This document shows positions 7,011 through 16,079 of a stretch of 64,000 nucleotides of DNA, in pieces; the first letter of the stretch is position 1, and each line of letters opens with the position of its first letter. Location: contig NZ_CP018620.1 of assembly GCF_001908275.1 (NCBI RefSeq), forward strand, positions 6,758,001 to 6,822,000, in the 5' to 3' direction. The DNA comes from Paenibacillus xylanexedens. GTDB taxonomy: Bacteria > Bacillota > Bacilli > Paenibacillales > Paenibacillaceae. The position numbers and the translations under genes are program-made. The notes beneath the pieces were generated by a model, which worked only from the letters and a program-made list of their open reading frames with translations, was not told the DNA's origin and did no database searches.

Positions 7011-8759
7011 CTAGGCTTTAGGAAAAATAATATAAAAACGGACTCCATCCAGAGTATTCTCCACTCCATAACTGCACCCATGCAGATCAAGAATCTGCTT
7101 CGCAATGGCTAGACCAAGCCCGGTCCCCCCCATTTTACGATTACGCGAGCGCTCTACCCGATAGAACCTCTCCCATATATACTGCCGCTCAGCTTCCGCT
7201 ATCTGCTCGCCCTTGTTCTCAATGGAAATATGGACAAAACCTTCACGCCTGCTAATCTCAATAGTTATATCGGTATGTGGTATCGCATGACGTATAGCAT
7301 TCATCATGATATTGAAAATAACTTGCTCCAGCTTGCTTCGGTCACCCTCAACCGTCTGTTCTGTTGTGGATACAAGCACCACATCCAATCCTTTGTCCTT
7401 CAGTTGTGGACCCAGACGGCCGGCGATATCTTCAATCATGTCAGCCAGTGCAACAGCATCCGTATTCAATTGAACCGCTGAGGATTCCAGTCGCACCAGA
7501 TCCAGCATCTCTTCAACCATCGTTTCCATTTTGATCGCCTCATCGGCAATGATCTCAATGTAACGCTCCCGTTTGCTCTCACTCACGCCATCCTTCAGCC
7601 CTTCAGAATATCCCTTAATAATGCTGATTGGTGTCTTAAGTTCATGTGATGCATCGGCAAAAAACTTGCGCTGTCGCTGTTCAATCTCCTGCTTCATTTC
7701 CATATCTGTACGCATCTGCGTGTTGGCCTGCCTCAGCTCTTCCAGTGTCTGACCCAAGGTTCCCGATAAGGCATTAAGGCTGTTAGACAGACTGCCGATT
7801 TCATCATTACGCCGGATGGGTGATTTCACCGTGAAATCCAGCGTAGACATTTTCTTGGCGACATGGTTCAAGGCCAAAAGCGGCTTTGTTACAATTCGGG
7901 ACAGGAGTAACGCCAGCAACAGAATCAATATAAATGCCCCAATGCCGAAATACGCATAGAACAAACGTGTTGCCTCATTCGCTTCCCTCATCTCCTGTAG
8001 AGAGGTGAGCGAGAAAATCAGTTGCTGCTCGGGTCCAGAACGATGCACTGGAGCAATGGTGATGACATTGCGAACTCCGCTCCAGCTATCCATCCATTCT
8101 TCATTGAGCATTTTGCCATTCGCCAAGGCCAGTTGGTCTTCGGTGGACAACGGGAACCGGCTATCCAGGGCTTGCACCAGCAGTCCCTGCCTCTGACTCC
8201 ACGTTGCCAGATTGGGAAGAACGACCTCGGTCAATACGCCTGACCATTCCTTTACCGGTTCAATTGATTCCTGAAAGCTTTCTGTTCCCCATGCGGCAGA
8301 AGTGGCATCCTGGATTTTGAATGGATAGACCATGGATTCGCTGGCCGGGCCTCGCACCGTAAGTTCTTGCCCATATTTCAGATGGGATGTAATCCAGCCA
8401 GCATTCTCACTATTGATAAACAAGGACAAGGACACCTTCACGTGACTTCCATCCTCTTGAAGCAACGTAATGTGAAACGGGTCATTAACCAGTCTTCCTT
8501 TATTCGTCAGAATGACCAGGTGTGACTGATTCTGACGCATGAATTTCCCGGTCTCCTTGGCTAGCTGTAAATCACTCCAATGTCCATTGGAATATTGCTG
8601 TTCGAACTTTGACAGCTTTTTCTTCATACTGCTGACCTTTTGATGCTGATAGAAGTCGGGGAACCAGACCAACTGGGCAAAAACCGTCGTCCCATATAGA
8701 AGAACCAGACATCCTGCCATGACCAGGAAAAGCTTCATCGTTACGCCATTTCTTCTCAT
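7011..8759 (-). CDS. sensor histidine kinase (HAMP, HisKA, HATPase_c)
   Basis: The sensor of a two-component pair; 582 residues in the membrane. A first transmembrane segment (about 8-28) and a large extracytoplasmic region of around 230 residues come first. A second membrane helix (AYFGIGAFILILLLALLLS) and a HAMP linker follow. The phosphoacceptor His is in ASHELKTPISIIKGYSEG (about residue 372). The ATPase core shows NAIRHAI (N box) and GGTGLGLAIAKQIL (G2 box). The start at 8759 is chosen because it overlaps the regulator's stop as ATGA. The signal is unknown. The extracytoplasmic part has no sequence I recognise. Confidence 0.9.
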   Translation of the reverse strand: MRRNGVTMKLFLVMAGCLVLLYGTTVFAQLVWFPDFYQHQKVSSMKKKLSKFEQQYSNGHWSDLQLAKETGKFMRQNQSHLVILTNKGRLVNDPFHITLLQEDGSHVKVSLSLFINSENAGWITSHLKYGQELTVRGPASESMVYPFKIQDATSAAWGTESFQESIEPVKEWSGVLTEVVLPNLATWSQRQGLLVQALDSRFPLSTEDQLALANGKMLNEEWMDSWSGVRNVITIAPVHRSGPEQQLIFSLTSLQEMREANEATRLFYAYFGIGAFILILLLALLLSRIVTKPLLALNHVAKKMSTLDFTVKSPIRRNDEIGSLSNSLNALSGTLGQTLEELRQANTQMRTDMEMKQEIEQRQRKFFADASHELKTPISIIKGYSEGLKDGVSESKRERYIEIIADEAIKMETMVEEMLDLVRLESSAVQLNTDAVALADMIEDIAGRLGPQLKDKGLDVVLVSTTEQTVEGDRSKLEQVIFNIMMNAIRHAIPHTDITIEISRREGFVHISIENKGEQIAEAERQYIWERFYRVERSRNRKMGGTGLGLAIAKQILDLHGCSYGVENTLDGVRFYIIFPKA

Positions 8760-9436
8760 GCTTCTGCCTCGAAACGATATCCGGTGCCAATCACTGTCCG
8801 GATACACTTCGCTTCATCACCCAATTTGCTACGCAACTTCTTGATGTGAGTATCTACAACACGTGAGTCCCCTTCAAAATCAAATCCCCAGATCCGATTC
8901 AATATGGCATCCCGGGACAACACAATGCCTGCATTACGTACCAAATAAAGCATCAGATCATATTCCTTTGGTGCAAGTTCCACTTCAATTCCGTCCTTCT
9001 CCAGGCGTCTGGCCCATGGATCAAGGGTTACCTGTCCGAAGCGAATCACACCCTGCTCTCGTCCAAATGCACCTTCAACTCGCTTCATTAATGTCTCTGC
9101 ACGTGCAACCAGCACACGTGGACTAAACGGCTTGGTGACGTAATCGTCTACGCCCAGCTGAAATCCATGAATTTTATCGTCATCCTCGGACCGTGCAGTC
9201 AGCATGATAATAGGTACGGTGGATTGGGATCGAATATGCCCACATAACGTCCATCCATCCATTTCAGGCATCAAAACATCCAGAATAACCAGATCCACCT
9301 CATGCAGAGCCAACAGTTCCAGTGCCTGTACTCCATGCTCTGCTTCTATGACGTTCCATTGTTCTTTTATGAAATAATCGGCCACAATCTCACGAATGCG
9401 GCTTTCATCTTCCACCAGAAGCACTGTTCTGATCAT
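8756..9436 (-). CDS. OmpR/PhoB-family response regulator
   Basis: A 226-residue regulator with an N-terminal receiver domain: the acidic pocket in LLVEDES, the phosphorylated Asp53 in VILDVLMPEMDG, and Lys in VTKPFSP. A C-terminal winged helix (LAPKEYDLMLYLVRN, GFDFEGDSRVVDTHIKKLR) completes it. It is the first gene of the pair and overlaps the downstream kinase by four bases. Targets are unknown; neither gene is beside an obvious effector, though pssA and dedA follow on the same strand 21 bases later. Envelope or phospholipid control is therefore possible but unproven. Confidence 0.92.
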   Translation of the reverse strand: MIRTVLLVEDESRIREIVADYFIKEQWNVIEAEHGVQALELLALHEVDLVILDVLMPEMDGWTLCGHIRSQSTVPIIMLTARSEDDDKIHGFQLGVDDYVTKPFSPRVLVARAETLMKRVEGAFGREQGVIRFGQVTLDPWARRLEKDGIEVELAPKEYDLMLYLVRNAGIVLSRDAILNRIWGFDFEGDSRVVDTHIKKLRSKLGDEAKCIRTVIGTGYRFEAEA

Positions 9437-9578
9437 GGCCGACTCTCCTTTTTAGATTTCTGATGATAACATACCTATTCCATGTGTCGTTCATGTGTCC
9501 ACACATGTTTTGGAATGCTCCCATGATATATACGACTAATATAAGCCAAAAGTTACTAATTTTTATAAAAATTCGCAT

Positions 9579-9617
9579 AAAAAAGAAGCCATCAACGAGC
9601 AAGCTCCTGCTCATTGA
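9579..9617 (-). terminator. terminator of pdxK
   Basis: TCAACGAGCA (9592-9601) pairs with TGCTCATTGA (9608-9617) with one mismatch. The minus strand then reads GGCTTCTTTTTT. Confidence 0.75.
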
Positions 9618-9686
9618 CAGCTACTTGAATGAAATCGAAGTGTGTTATCCAGAATTGATGCGCTACTGCGCGCTCCCTGGCAACAC

Positions 9687-10499
9687 TTAACGTTGTTGCT
9701 CCAGACGGTGTGCCACATGCAGTGTCGGGCCAACAAAACGGTTCAGCGGGAATCCGCCGGCAATCGCTTTGGTCACGAAGGCTTTACCTTCACGAACAGC
9801 CTCTTTCACTGAAAGACCACGAGCCAATCCTGCGGTAATCGCCGCAGACGTCGTGCAGCCTGCACCATGCGTATATCCGGAGCCGACAACATCGGCTTCA
9901 AACCATTCGTAGTTGGTTCCATCATAGAGTAGATCCATTGCTTTACCCGGGCTAATGACACCTCTGTCCTTGATCAGGACATGTTTCGAGCCATGGGCAT
10001 GAATTGCTGCTGCCGCTGCTTCCATCTGTTCCTTGGAACGAATCGGTCCACTCTTCGCCAGTTGGGATGCTTCGAACAGATTAGGTGTAACCAGATCGGC
10101 ACCTGGCAACAGGAATTCGATCATCGCTTCCGTATTTTCCGGTTGCAGAACTTCGTCTGTACCTTTGCAGACCATTACCGGATCGATAACGATCTGTGGC
10201 AGACCGCTGCGGCGAATATGTTTTGCTACCAATTCAATAATATCTACAGAACCGAGCATACCTGTCTTCATTGCATCAAAACCGATGCCGTCCAGAACAG
10301 TGCGAAGCTGCGCTTCAACTACATTTAATTCAACAGGAAAGACCTGGTGATCCCATGTTTCGGGCTCCATTGCAACAACCGTAGTCAGTACGGTCATGCC
10401 ATACACACCCAGCTCCTGAAAAGTTTTCAAATCAGCTTGAATACCTGCACCGCCGCTCGTGTCCGAACCAGCTATTGTTAATGTTTTTGGAATCGTCAT
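9687..10499 (-). CDS. pdxK: pyridoxine/pyridoxal/pyridoxamine kinase (HMP kinase family)
   Basis: A ribokinase-fold enzyme of 270 residues that phosphorylates vitamin B6 forms in the salvage of pyridoxal phosphate. The start TLTIAGSDTSGGAGIQADLK is shared by the ThiD and PdxK branches. The overall pattern (VFPVELNVVEAQL, DGIGFDAMKTGML, PLNRFVGPT near the end) is closer to the Bacillus PdxK (YwdB) branch than to the thiamine-pathway ThiD. PVMVCKGTDEVL and YTHGAGCTTSAAI (anion hole, with the conserved Cys) form the active site. It is a single-gene unit with its own terminator. A ThiD function cannot be excluded. Confidence 0.82.
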   Translation of the reverse strand: MTIPKTLTIAGSDTSGGAGIQADLKTFQELGVYGMTVLTTVVAMEPETWDHQVFPVELNVVEAQLRTVLDGIGFDAMKTGMLGSVDIIELVAKHIRRSGLPQIVIDPVMVCKGTDEVLQPENTEAMIEFLLPGADLVTPNLFEASQLAKSGPIRSKEQMEAAAAAIHAHGSKHVLIKDRGVISPGKAMDLLYDGTNYEWFEADVVGSGYTHGAGCTTSAAITAGLARGLSVKEAVREGKAFVTKAIAGGFPLNRFVGPTLHVAHRLEQQR

Positions 10500-10604
10500 G
10501 GTAGTTGCATTCTCCTTCGTGTCTCAGTTGACATTATCCTATCCCTTGTACGAGCGGATGTCAATGGCATCTGAAGCCATACAGAGCATGGTTTTCCGAA
10601 TGAT

Positions 10605-11312
10605 TCAGTTCACATCTTTTATCTCCAGACGAACCATGGACATCGAAGCAATCCATATCCCTATTGCTCCAAGGGTCAGAGGGATAATAATAAGCGAATG
10701 AATGGAAACTTCCGACCCGTTGAATCCGGAGCAGACAATCAAAACCAGCAAAATGGACGAGACCATTGTAGTTGTGACAGAATGCTTACGCATACCGAAG
10801 AATAGGGGAATGAGTACCATACACGCAGCCGATAAAGAACTCATACTGTACTTCACCAGAAGTCCCCATATATCCTGATTCGTCAATGATCCGGGAATGA
10901 AGGAGTAGAATTGATTAACAATCAACAGCAGTGAACCCATCAACAGATCGGTAACCATAATCATCACAAATGTAAAACCAAACACAATAATCAATTTGGC
11001 AGCAATGATTTTATGACGCTGGATGGGATAGGTGAACATGACGTTCATCGTTTTATTTCTATACTCACTGATCACCAGCTTGGATAATAAAGCTCCTGCA
11101 AATATGATAAAGGTCGCTCTCACAAACGTATCGATAATCATAAAGGCGGTCTGGTAATCGGCATAGGCATAATCTTTTGCTCCCACATCCACGAATCCAA
11201 TCATGATCAGGAAAAGAAGAACGGCTATATTGGCAATACCTGCACCTGCAAAATTACGTGCAAAACGGTGCTTCCGCATCTCAAGTCTGATTAGTTTAAG
11301 CAACGTCTTCAT
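10605..11312 (-). CDS. ABC-2-type transporter permease
   Basis: A membrane subunit of an ABC exporter, 235 residues with about six hydrophobic segments (near 25-42, 62-84, 104-134, 150-172, 180-196, 206-226). It opens with a cytoplasmic KLIRLEMRKHRF, as in lantibiotic-immunity or bacitracin-resistance permeases. Its start overlaps the end of the ATPase gene by 17 bases, so the two are translationally coupled. The pair lies 3' of a sensor-regulator pair on the same strand, a layout often seen for antibiotic-responsive export modules. Substrate unknown. Confidence 0.82.
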   Translation of the reverse strand: MKTLLKLIRLEMRKHRFARNFAGAGIANIAVLLFLIMIGFVDVGAKDYAYADYQTAFMIIDTFVRATFIIFAGALLSKLVISEYRNKTMNVMFTYPIQRHKIIAAKLIIVFGFTFVMIMVTDLLMGSLLLIVNQFYSFIPGSLTNQDIWGLLVKYSMSSLSAACMVLIPLFFGMRKHSVTTTMVSSILLVLIVCSGFNGSEVSIHSLIIIPLTLGAIGIWIASMSMVRLEIKDVN

Positions 11313-12219
11313 CCCCTTTCACAAGCTTCATGAAGTGTTCTTCCAGGGAATGAGCCCGTTTGGATATCGATTCGATCTCAATACCGTGTTGGATCAGCTT
11401 GGTGTTCAGTTCCGATGGAATGATTCCCGGATCATAGATGCGTAACGTTTGGTCATCAACCAGTTTATAATTACTCAAACCAAGCTGGTGTTCAATGACA
11501 TAGGTCGCTTTGCGGATATCCACCGCTTGTAACTCGATGTACTCATTTTGACTTCCACGAATACTTTCCATTGATACTTCTTCCACCAAACGACCACCGC
11601 GAATGACACCAACTGTGTCCGCAATCTGCTCTATCTCGCCAAGAATGTGACTGGAGACCAACAGGGTAATGCGATACTCATTGCTAAGGCGCTTGAACAA
11701 ATCTCGCATTTCTCGGATCCCTACTGGGTCCAATCCGTTGATCGGTTCATCCAGAATGAGCAGTTCAGGTGTGGTTATAAGTGCACGAGCCAGTCCCAGC
11801 CTCTGCTTCATGCCCAAGGAGAAGTCTTTGACCGGTTTCTTGCCCGTATCCTTCAGCCCTACCGTTTCCATCGTATTGTCGATGATCTTTTTGTTGTGAA
11901 ACCCCATGTATTCACAGTGAAGTTCCAGATTCTCGCGAGCAGACAGTCTATCGTAGAAAAAAGGATATTCAATAATGCTGCCCATTCGCTTCAGCACTTC
12001 ATAAGAGGTCGGCGTAAGCTTCTCCCCAAACAGTTCTATCTCCCCTGTGGTTGGTTTGACGAGATTGGTGAGCATCTTCATGATGGTTGTTTTACCAGCA
12101 CCATTCGGACCGAGGAATCCATAGATCTCACCTTGCTTAATATTCATATTGACGTTGGATACAGCCTCCACCCCTTCATATACTTTGGTCACATCTATTG
12201 TTCGTGCGATATAATTCAT
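11296..12219 (-). CDS. ABC transporter ATP-binding protein (BcrA-like)
   Basis: ATPase subunit, 307 residues, partner of the permease that overlaps its end. Walker A is GPNGAGKTTIMKML, the signature is FSLGMKQRLGLARAL, Walker B is ELLILDEPINGLDP and the switch His is in LVSSHILGE. The C-terminal 90 residues form the extra domain common to BcrA-type drug or peptide exporters. The first gene after the regulator pair at 12347-13992 on this strand, with a gap of about 127 bases. A role in defence against cell-wall-active peptides is inferred from layout only. Confidence 0.88.
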   Translation of the reverse strand: MNYIARTIDVTKVYEGVEAVSNVNMNIKQGEIYGFLGPNGAGKTTIMKMLTNLVKPTTGEIELFGEKLTPTSYEVLKRMGSIIEYPFFYDRLSARENLELHCEYMGFHNKKIIDNTMETVGLKDTGKKPVKDFSLGMKQRLGLARALITTPELLILDEPINGLDPVGIREMRDLFKRLSNEYRITLLVSSHILGEIEQIADTVGVIRGGRLVEEVSMESIRGSQNEYIELQAVDIRKATYVIEHQLGLSNYKLVDDQTLRIYDPGIIPSELNTKLIQHGIEIESISKRAHSLEEHFMKLVKGDEDVA

Positions 12220-12346
12220 CGTCCTTGTTCTCCTTTACATCCCCTGTCCGGGTTCCTATATCTATATTGTAAAGAGAAAAGTCTTCTTTTTTATTAATCA
12301 AATCTTACAAAAACCTTAAGTCTGACCGGACACGCCAACGCAGGGT

Positions 12347-13279
12347 CTACCAAGCCTTTAAGGTAACCGAGAATACAGTCCGTTGATGTGGCACACTATG
12401 CAAGTGAATACTTCCACCCATCCGCTCAACTAGCCGTTTCGTAATGGTCAGACCCAGGCCGCTGCCTTGATAGAGTCGATTGCGGGAATCCTCCAGTGTA
12501 TACATGCGTTCGAACACACGACTATGCTCGCTCTCAGGAATCCCTTTTCCCTGGTCCCAGATCTGTAACGTCACAGGTCCACCTATCGAATGATCAAGTG
12601 AAAGTCCCAGTACCTTACCCTCTGCTCCATATTTCATTCCATTGGTAATGAGATTATCCAGCACACGGTCCAATGATTCTTCATTCGCTTGCACGAAGAG
12701 ATCACCATCAGGTATCTCCAGCTCCACGTGCAACCCCAGATTCGTCAACATTTCATAAAAGGAAAGCATCTTCAACCGGCATAATTCGCTTATATTCACT
12801 CGACTAAGCACTAGCTCCGTGTCTCCAGATTCCAGCTTCGCCAGATCAAAAAAGGAATGGATCAAACTCAGCACTTCCTGCGCCTTATCTTGTATTTTCT
12901 CCGTCATCATCTTCCGTTCCTGATCGGTCAGTGATGGACTGTGCAGCAAGGTCTCACTATATCCCAGCACAACGGTGAGTGGCGTTTTCAGATCATGTGA
13001 AATGTTGGAGAGCATATTACGCATCTCCTTCTCCTGGTTAGCATAACCGGCCTTAGCACGGTGCGCATGATCCAGCAGCTGGTTCATGTCTTTCAAAAGC
13101 TGACTGACTTGGTCATCACTATTGAATACAAGTAAACGCTCAAAGGTGCCTTGATCCAGAATAGCGGATATTTTCTGATGAATATAAGACAGGTGTTGGG
13201 TGCGTTTCCGCAAGCTCATCCACAATCCAATGACGGCAATGGCCAAAATAGCTGTTGTACTGGCAAAAATCAGTGTCAT
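12347..13279 (-). CDS. sensor histidine kinase
   Basis: A compact kinase of 310 residues with one N-terminal membrane helix (about 3-22) and no real extracytoplasmic domain. That suggests signal perception inside the membrane or through a partner such as the ABC exporter next door. The phosphoacceptor is His95 in NISHDLKTPLTVVLGYS. The ATPase domain shows NLITNGMKYG and YQGSGLGLTITKRLVE. The start overlaps the regulator stop as ATGA. It lies just upstream of the ABC-2 export genes on the same strand. Confidence 0.9.
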   Translation of the reverse strand: MTLIFASTTAILAIAVIGLWMSLRKRTQHLSYIHQKISAILDQGTFERLLVFNSDDQVSQLLKDMNQLLDHAHRAKAGYANQEKEMRNMLSNISHDLKTPLTVVLGYSETLLHSPSLTDQERKMMTEKIQDKAQEVLSLIHSFFDLAKLESGDTELVLSRVNISELCRLKMLSFYEMLTNLGLHVELEIPDGDLFVQANEESLDRVLDNLITNGMKYGAEGKVLGLSLDHSIGGPVTLQIWDQGKGIPESEHSRVFERMYTLEDSRNRLYQGSGLGLTITKRLVERMGGSIHLHSVPHQRTVFSVTLKAW

Positions 13280-13992
13280 CCCTGCTCCGCCTCCAGCTTA
13301 TACCCGATGCCCCAGAGTGTCTTGATATACTGGGGAGCCGAAGGGACTGCCTCCAGTTTCTCACGCAGACGACGCATATGTACGTTAATGATATTTTCGT
13401 CTCCATAATAATGATCGTTCCAGAAGGAAGCGTAGATCTGAGCCTTGGTGAACACTTTGCCAGGATGGGTAACCAACAGCTTCAGAATGCCAAATTCCTT
13501 GGACGTCAGCTTGACGGGTCTACCTTCACGTTCCACCTCGTACGTCTCCATGTCAACTACAAGTCCTCCAATGTGAATACGTTGATCTTTAGCCACTTCA
13601 GCCACAGGCGGAGTGATATAATTGGCGCGGCGAATCGCAGCTTTGATGCGGGCAGTCAGTTCAATTAACGAGAAAGGTTTGCTCAAGTAATCATCTGCAC
13701 CGAAGCCCAGTCCTAATGCTTTGTCCACCTCCCCATCCTTCGCAGACAGAATGAGCACAGGTACCAGACTGACTGCCCGAATGGTTTGCAGCACATCCAT
13801 CCCACTTTTGCGGGGCAGCATCAGATCCAGAATAACCAGATCATACCCGGGTTGTGACTGGCTAAACTGACGTTCTGCCTCTAAGCCGTCATATGCATAA
13901 GTGACGTCGTAGCCCTCTTTTTCCAAGTACGGCCCGACCATCTCACTAATTGAACGATCATCTTCAACAAGCAACAAGCGGTGACTTAACAC
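13276..13992 (-). CDS. OmpR/PhoB-family response regulator
   Basis: A 238-residue two-domain regulator. The receiver has the acidic pair in LLLVEDDRS, the phosphoacceptor Asp56 in VILDLMLPRKSG and the conserved Lys in LSKPFSLIE. The C-terminal winged helix contains LTSKEFGILKLLVTHPG and NVHMRRLREKLE. I choose a GTG start at 13992, preceded at 6 bases by GGAGGG. The longer frame back to 14058 would add 22 residues unlike the family. First gene of a unit with the kinase and perhaps the ABC-2 exporter. Confidence 0.9.
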   Translation of the reverse strand: MLSHRLLLVEDDRSISEMVGPYLEKEGYDVTYAYDGLEAERQFSQSQPGYDLVILDLMLPRKSGMDVLQTIRAVSLVPVLILSAKDGEVDKALGLGFGADDYLSKPFSLIELTARIKAAIRRANYITPPVAEVAKDQRIHIGGLVVDMETYEVEREGRPVKLTSKEFGILKLLVTHPGKVFTKAQIYASFWNDHYYGDENIINVHMRRLREKLEAVPSAPQYIKTLWGIGYKLEAEQG

Positions 13993-14061
13993 ATGCTTCC
14001 CTCCAACATGAACAGTTTTCTTTATTACCTCACAGTTTGTTTGAATTGGCAATGACATACG

Positions 14062-14112
14062 AAAAAACCTGACAGGAGCAACACTTTGACATCAAGTGTG
14101 TTTCCTGCCAGG
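14062..14112 (-). terminator. terminator of the degV gene
   Basis: CCTGACAGGA (14068-14077) pairs with TCCTGCCAGG (14103-14112) with one mismatch. An inner ACACTT/AAGTGT hairpin is present. T run on the minus strand. Confidence 0.8.
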
Positions 14113-14145
14113 TCTATGAGAGTTTATAGATGAGTGCTTATACGT

Positions 14146-14997
14146 CTAGTCTCTATATCCGTTCTCGCTGTGGATCCAGCACAGTCCAATGGTTCCTGCA
14201 CCTGCATGAATACTCACCACAGGGATAAACGGCATGATTTCAGTCTTTAATCTAGGCAGCAGAGCTGCAATCTGTTTTTTGATTGTAACGGCTTCTTCCT
14301 GATTGTTCGCATGCATAATGCACACATGTTTTACTTTCTCCATATCCAGCTTGAGCATATCCAGCATGCGATCTTTCGTCCGCTTGAACGTGCGAATCTT
14401 CTCATTCACAACCACTTTGCCCTCTTCAAATCGGAGCAGCAGATGGATCTTGAGCAGTTGACTGATGATCAGCTGTGTGCCCGACACCCGTCCACTGCCA
14501 TGAAGATGCTGAAGACTGGCCGGTATGAGGTAAAAGGACATGTTATCAATCATCTGTTCAATGTTTACTTTGATCTCGGCAGCTGAACATCCCTGCTTCT
14601 GCCATTCCAGTCCTTGCATAATCATCTCACGGTGAGGATAGGCACCTGCCTTCGAATCAATTGCGGTCACCGTCACTCCTGCAATCTCTGCAGCCTGCAT
14701 GGACGTATGCAGCGTTCCGCTAAGCTCTGTAGAGCAATGAATCGTAATAATCTCATCGTACTTGTCTTTGAGCGACTCATACAGTTCAATGAATTCGCCA
14801 ATGGGTGGCTGCGAACTGCTCGCACGTGAAGCCTCCGCAAGTTTCTCATAGAACATTTCAGATGTAATGTCATCGGTTTCCCGGTAACATTCCTCTCCAA
14901 ATACGATGCGCAGCGGTACGATATAGATATGATTTTGCTCCGCAAAAACGGGATCCAGTGTACTGGTACTATCGGTGACCCATGCAATTTTCTTCAT
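14146..14997 (-). CDS. DegV-family fatty-acid-binding protein
   Basis: A 283-residue cytoplasmic protein of the DegV/FakB family. These bind a fatty acid and present it to the kinase FakA for phosphorylation, which feeds exogenous fatty acids into phospholipids. Hallmarks are WVTDSTSTLD at the N terminus, SSSQPPIGEF, IHCSTELSGTLHTSM with the fatty-acid-contacting residues, DSKAGA, and the C-terminal HAGAGTIGLCW. An AAGGATGTC site precedes the ATG. Single-gene unit with its own terminator. Which fatty acid it prefers cannot be read from sequence. Confidence 0.9.
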   Translation of the reverse strand: MKKIAWVTDSTSTLDPVFAEQNHIYIVPLRIVFGEECYRETDDITSEMFYEKLAEASRASSSQPPIGEFIELYESLKDKYDEIITIHCSTELSGTLHTSMQAAEIAGVTVTAIDSKAGAYPHREMIMQGLEWQKQGCSAAEIKVNIEQMIDNMSFYLIPASLQHLHGSGRVSGTQLIISQLLKIHLLLRFEEGKVVVNEKIRTFKRTKDRMLDMLKLDMEKVKHVCIMHANNQEEAVTIKKQIAALLPRLKTEIMPFIPVVSIHAGAGTIGLCWIHSENGYRD

Positions 14998-15302
14998 GAC
15001 ATCCTTCTCTCTTGCCGGATTGTTCGTTCTGTATCCTCAATCGTCAAGCACAAGCCCGGCGGTTTATTTAAAATTTGAATATTTCACATTGTAAACGTTT
15101 GCGATACTACCTCTCAATTATAAATGAACGGACAGACCGTTGTCTTGTGGCGCAATCATGAACACCCCTGTTAATACCATTATTAGCTAAAAAAATGTCT
15201 TGCCTGTGAAGGAATAAATTGGTATGCTGTTGTCCTTCTCTCTTTTTCGCCTTGACTGAAGTGAACGGAAACGCCGTTCAATCCACTTATCGGAGGTGTC
15301 AC
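14998..15302. other. divergent intergenic region with a cre-like site
   Basis: The region separates degV (minus) from the ABC-2 exporter (plus). TTGTAAACGTTTGCGA (15089-15104) matches the CcpA cre pattern with two mismatches. A short inverted repeat AACGGACAGACCGTT is at about 15127. I see no gene in it. Confidence 0.4.
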
Positions 15303-16079
15303 ATGCTTTATTTCACTCTGGCTTCCAAAGCCTACTCCCGGAATCTGCAATACCGCGGGGCACACATGGTACATAACTTGGCAAGCGCCATGTTTGGTTA
15401 CATGTATGCCTGCCTCTGGATCGGCATCGGGGCCGACCATAATCTCGGAGAATACGGGACACAGGGGATGATCAGTTACATTGCGTTCACGCAATCCTCT
15501 CTCTGGATCTCGGGTTTTCTCACGAACGGATTGGGTATTCCCTTATCCGTCAGGACAGGGCAGATCGCACTGGATCTGATGAGGCCTGTTCATCTATTCA
15601 CCCACCTGATGGCACGCGAATGGGGGCAGATTGCCTACCAGTTCGTGTACAAAAGTATTCCGATCTACCTGCTCTTCTCCATTGTCTTTTCCCTGCATTG
15701 GCCCTCAGACGTTTCAACACTATTCTATGCCGCACTTGGTCTTGCCGGCGCCGCATACTTATCCATCTGTATGAACTACATCATTGGTGCCACGTCGATG
15801 TGGACCACGGAGTCCTCTTGGCTTCACTGGGGCAATCACGCGATGATGAATCTGCTGGCTGGTTTTTTCATTCCGCTGGAATGGCTACCGAACTGGCTTG
15901 AACAACTTGCCTGGATATCACCCTACCCTTTCCTACTCTATGTACCTACCCGAATCTATCTTGGTTTCGAAGATGGCTCCTTGTTATGGGGAACCTTGCT
16001 TTGGTGTGTCTTTATGACGTTGATCTGTCTTGCGATCACCCAAGTGTTACGTCGTAAAGTGGAGGTGCAGGGCGGATGA
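15303..16079 (+). CDS. ABC-2 permease, first of a three-gene exporter
   Basis: A 258-residue membrane protein with about six hydrophobic segments. It opens MLYFTLASKAYSRNLQYRG, typical of the COG4587 permeases that work with a COG3694 permease and a COG4586 ATPase. It is the first gene of a tight three-gene set, overlapping the next by four bases. The start at 15303 fits GGAGG 6 bases upstream; the frame is open 84 bases further back but has no site there. Family substrates are unknown; viologen or drug export has been suggested for some members. Confidence 0.82.
   Translation: MLYFTLASKAYSRNLQYRGAHMVHNLASAMFGYMYACLWIGIGADHNLGEYGTQGMISYIAFTQSSLWISGFLTNGLGIPLSVRTGQIALDLMRPVHLFTHLMAREWGQIAYQFVYKSIPIYLLFSIVFSLHWPSDVSTLFYAALGLAGAAYLSICMNYIIGATSMWTTESSWLHWGNHAMMNLLAGFFIPLEWLPNWLEQLAWISPYPFLLYVPTRIYLGFEDGSLLWGTLLWCVFMTLICLAITQVLRRKVEVQGG

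Noticed and set aside
9463..9690. Small gene of 75 codons between the response regulator and pdxK
   Set aside because: No ribosome binding site, and its frame runs through the pdxK terminator.
11647..12297. Open frame of 216 codons opposite the ABC ATPase gene
   Set aside because: Antisense to Walker A and signature motifs; no ribosome binding site.
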